Source of the DNA: Pseudomonadota bacterium
Lineage (GTDB): Bacteria > Pseudomonadota > Gammaproteobacteria > Steroidobacterales > Steroidobacteraceae
Length of the DNA stretch: 64,000 nt
Direction: 5' to 3'
Assembly: GCA_021777555.1 (NCBI GenBank)
Contig: JAJYDK010000002.1
Span: forward strand, 1-64,000
Shown: positions 62,414 to 64,000 of the stretch, one piece after another
Numbering within the stretch: position 1 is the stretch's first letter
Layout of the letters: every line of letters begins with the position of its first letter
The notes under the pieces: generated by a model
What the model was told of the DNA's origin: nothing
The model's database searches: none
Seen by the model: only the letters and a program-made list of their open reading frames with translations
Translations under genes and position numbers: made by a program

Positions 62414-64000
62414 GCATGACGGATAGCGAAAACACTGCTTCGACACCCCGGATCGAGCTGCCGCCATTGCCGGCCGATGCCGTGCCGATCGTGGCCATGC
62501 GCAATCTCGTGCTCTTTCCAGGCGTGGTGTTGCCCGTCACGCTCGGGCGGGAGGAGAGCATTGCCGCGGCCCAGGAGGCGGTTCGCACCGGGCGCAAGGT
62601 GGGACTGCTGCTGCAGCGCGATCCGGCGCTCGAGAAGCCCACACCGAAAGACCTCTACGAGGTCGGCGTGCTCGCCACCGTGGTCCGCTACATCACCGCG
62701 CCCGATGGCGCGCATCATCTGATCTGCCAGGGCGAGAACCGTTTTCGCCTGTTGGAGGTCGTGCGCGAGAGGCCGTTTCTCGCCGCCCGCGTCGAATCCA
62801 TTGCCGAGCCCACCGAGACGGGCGCGGACATCGAGGCGCGCATGGACTACCTCAAGGAGCGCGCCATGGAGGCGCTCTCGCTCCTGCCGCAGGTGCCGGC
62901 GGAGCTCGGGCGGACGATTCGCGGGATCGACTCCGCCGGACAGCTCGCCGATCTCATCGTGAGCTTCATGGACGTGAAGCCGCAGGAGAAGCAGGAGCTG
63001 CTCGAGACGCTCGATCTCAAGGAGCGGCTCGACAAGGTGGTGAAGATGCTGGCGCATCGGGTCGAAGTGCTCAAGATCACCCGCGACATCACCGAGCAGA
63101 CCCAGGCCGCGCTCGGGGAGCGTCAGCGTGAGGCGGTGCTGCGTGAGCAGCTGCACCAGTTGCAGAAGGAGCTCGGAGAGGAGGAGGGCGCGGAAGGGGA
63201 CTTCGCCGAGCTCGACAAAGCGATCACCGGGGCGGGCATGCCGCAGGAGGTCGAGGAGCAGGCGCGCAAGGAGCTCAAGCGGCTGCGCCGCATGAGCGAG
63301 GCGAGCCCCGAGCACGGCATGGTGCGCACCTATCTCGACTGGCTGGTCGCCCTCCCCTGGGGCAAGGCGGACGCCGAGGACATCGATATCGAGCGTGCCC
63401 GGGGCGTGCTCGAAGAGGATCACTACGGCCTGGAGAAGGTCAAGCGGCGAATCCTCGAATACCTCGCGGTGCGCAAGTTGAACCCCCGGGGCCGCAGTCC
63501 CATCCTCTGCTTCGTCGGTCCCCCGGGTGTGGGCAAGACCTCCCTCGGCCAGAGCGTGGCGCGCGCACTCGGACTGAAGTTCGTGCGCGCGAGTCTCGGC
63601 GGAGTGCACGATGAGGCGGAGATCCGCGGGCACCGCCGCACCTATGTCGGCGCGCTCCCGGGCAACATCATCCAGAGTCTGCGCAAGGCCGGCACGCGCA
63701 ATCCCGTGTTCATGCTCGATGAGATCGACAAGCTCTCCGCGAGTTTTCAGGGCGATCCGGCCTCGGCGCTGCTCGAGGTGCTCGATCCGGAGCAGAACTC
63801 GACCTTCCGCGACAACTATCTCGGCGTGCCGTTCGACCTGAGTCACGTGCTGTTCGTCGCCACCGCCAACGTGCTCGAGACCATCCCCGGGCCGCTGCGC
63901 GATCGCATGGAGATCATCCCGCTGACCGGTTATACGGATGAGGAGAAGCTTCAGATCGCCAAGCGCTACCTGGTGCGGCGCCAGCTCGAGGCGAACGGCC
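62410..64000 (+). CDS. lon: Lon protease paralogue, partial (cut by window end)
   Basis: The first 530 residues are visible, starting at ATG 62410 (an in-frame ATG at 62416 also fits). The Lon N-domain opens with [19 protein letters not shown]. The ATPase has Walker [13 protein letters not shown] near residue 370, [14 protein letters not shown] and Walker B FMLDEIDK. The segment before the arginine pair reads [11 protein letters not shown], where classical Lon has VRD. Together with the overlap with hsp20, this suggests a second Lon rather than the clpX-linked copy. Protease residues lie beyond the window. Confidence 0.93.
   Translation, partial: MSMTDSENTASTPRIELPPLPADAVPIVAMRNLVLFPGVVLPVTLGREESIAAAQEAVRTGRKVGLLLQRDPALEKPTPKDLYEVGVLATVVRYITAPDGAHHLICQGENRFRLLEVVRERPFLAARVESIAEPTETGADIEARMDYLKERAMEALSLLPQVPAELGRTIRGIDSAGQLADLIVSFMDVKPQEKQELLETLDLKERLDKVVKMLAHRVEVLKITRDITEQTQAALGERQREAVLREQLHQLQKELGEEEGAEGDFAELDKAITGAGMPQEVEEQARKELKRLRRMSEASPEHGMVRTYLDWLVALPWGKADAEDIDIERARGVLEEDHYGLEKVKRRILEYLAVRKLNPRGRSPILCFVGPPGVGKTSLGQSVARALGLKFVRASLGGVHDEAEIRGHRRTYVGALPGNIIQSLRKAGTRNPVFMLDEIDKLSASFQGDPASALLEVLDPEQNSTFRDNYLGVPFDLSHVLFVATANVLETIPGPLRDRMEIIPLTGYTDEEKLQIAKRYLVRRQLEANG

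Overview
The window is high-GC DNA from an aerobic Gram-negative bacterium. The gene set includes lipid A L-Ara4N modification (arn), the Rieske subunit of a bc1 complex, fadE-type beta-oxidation, a MurJ flippase and an HTH-type PaaX. It fits a gammaproteobacterium, possibly of the Steroidobacterales/Nevskiales type; that assignment is inference from gene content only. Almost every gene is an ordinary chromosomal catabolic or housekeeping gene. Only the first ~2.3 kb looks foreign.

Layout. 1-2.3 kb: partial IS4-type transposase, a Lon-like AAA ATPase with disturbed upstream frames, a strong hairpin, and a degenerate tRNA-Lys(TTT)-like sequence that may mark the edge of an integrated element. 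2.3-5.1 kb: MarC-type membrane protein, HAF-repeat secreted protein, CPBP intramembrane protease. 5.2-8.6 kb: TetR regulator with a clear palindromic operator, GNAT, SDR, and two adjacent Fe(II)/2-oxoglutarate oxygenases, one of them AlkB. 8.7-15.4 kb: MocR regulator divergent from a PLP decarboxylase, FAH-family hydrolase, 3-oxoadipyl-CoA thiolase, AcuI-type reductase and a small DUF1496-like protein. 15.4-22.2 kb: MurJ, an outer-membrane barrel protein and the giant helicase Lhr. 22.3-29.4 kb: a seven-gene arn operon in which the two activities of ArnA are separate genes. 29.5-34 kb: quinone oxidoreductase, a cobalamin riboswitch with bluB, Lrp regulator divergent from alanine dehydrogenase, YceI. 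34.1-37.8 kb: cysQ-cysD-cysNC sulfate activation.

37.9-46.9 kb: fatty-acid beta-oxidation: an ECH/HAD fusion, then a PsrA-like TetR regulator with a promoter-overlapping operator, fadE, a FadN-type HAD/ECH fusion and a thiolase. 46.9-49.2 kb: two FtsX/MacB permeases without an ATPase. 49.3-53.4 kb: Lrp/BkdR-like regulator divergent from a fused E1 alpha-beta and an E2 of a branched-chain 2-oxoacid dehydrogenase complex. 53.5-54.2 kb: a Rieske subunit without petB or petC. 54.2-61.8 kb: paaX divergent from paaABCDE-paaG-paaZ (aerobic phenylacetate degradation through ring epoxidation). 62.0-64.0 kb: hsp20 overlapping a lon gene cut by the window end, behind a sigma-32-like promoter.

Together the catabolic genes feed acyl-CoA pools: phenylacetate to 3-oxoadipyl-CoA, fatty acids to acetyl-CoA, branched-chain keto acids to acyl-CoAs, and alanine to pyruvate. 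Most have an adjacent regulator (PaaX, PsrA-like, Lrp, MocR). I found no CRISPR array, toxin-antitoxin pair, secretion system or clearly novel defence system. The most unusual items are the island edge at 1-2.3 kb, the split arnA operon, the MocR/decarboxylase pair with a direct-repeat operator, the orphan Rieske gene and the hsp20-lon heat-shock unit.
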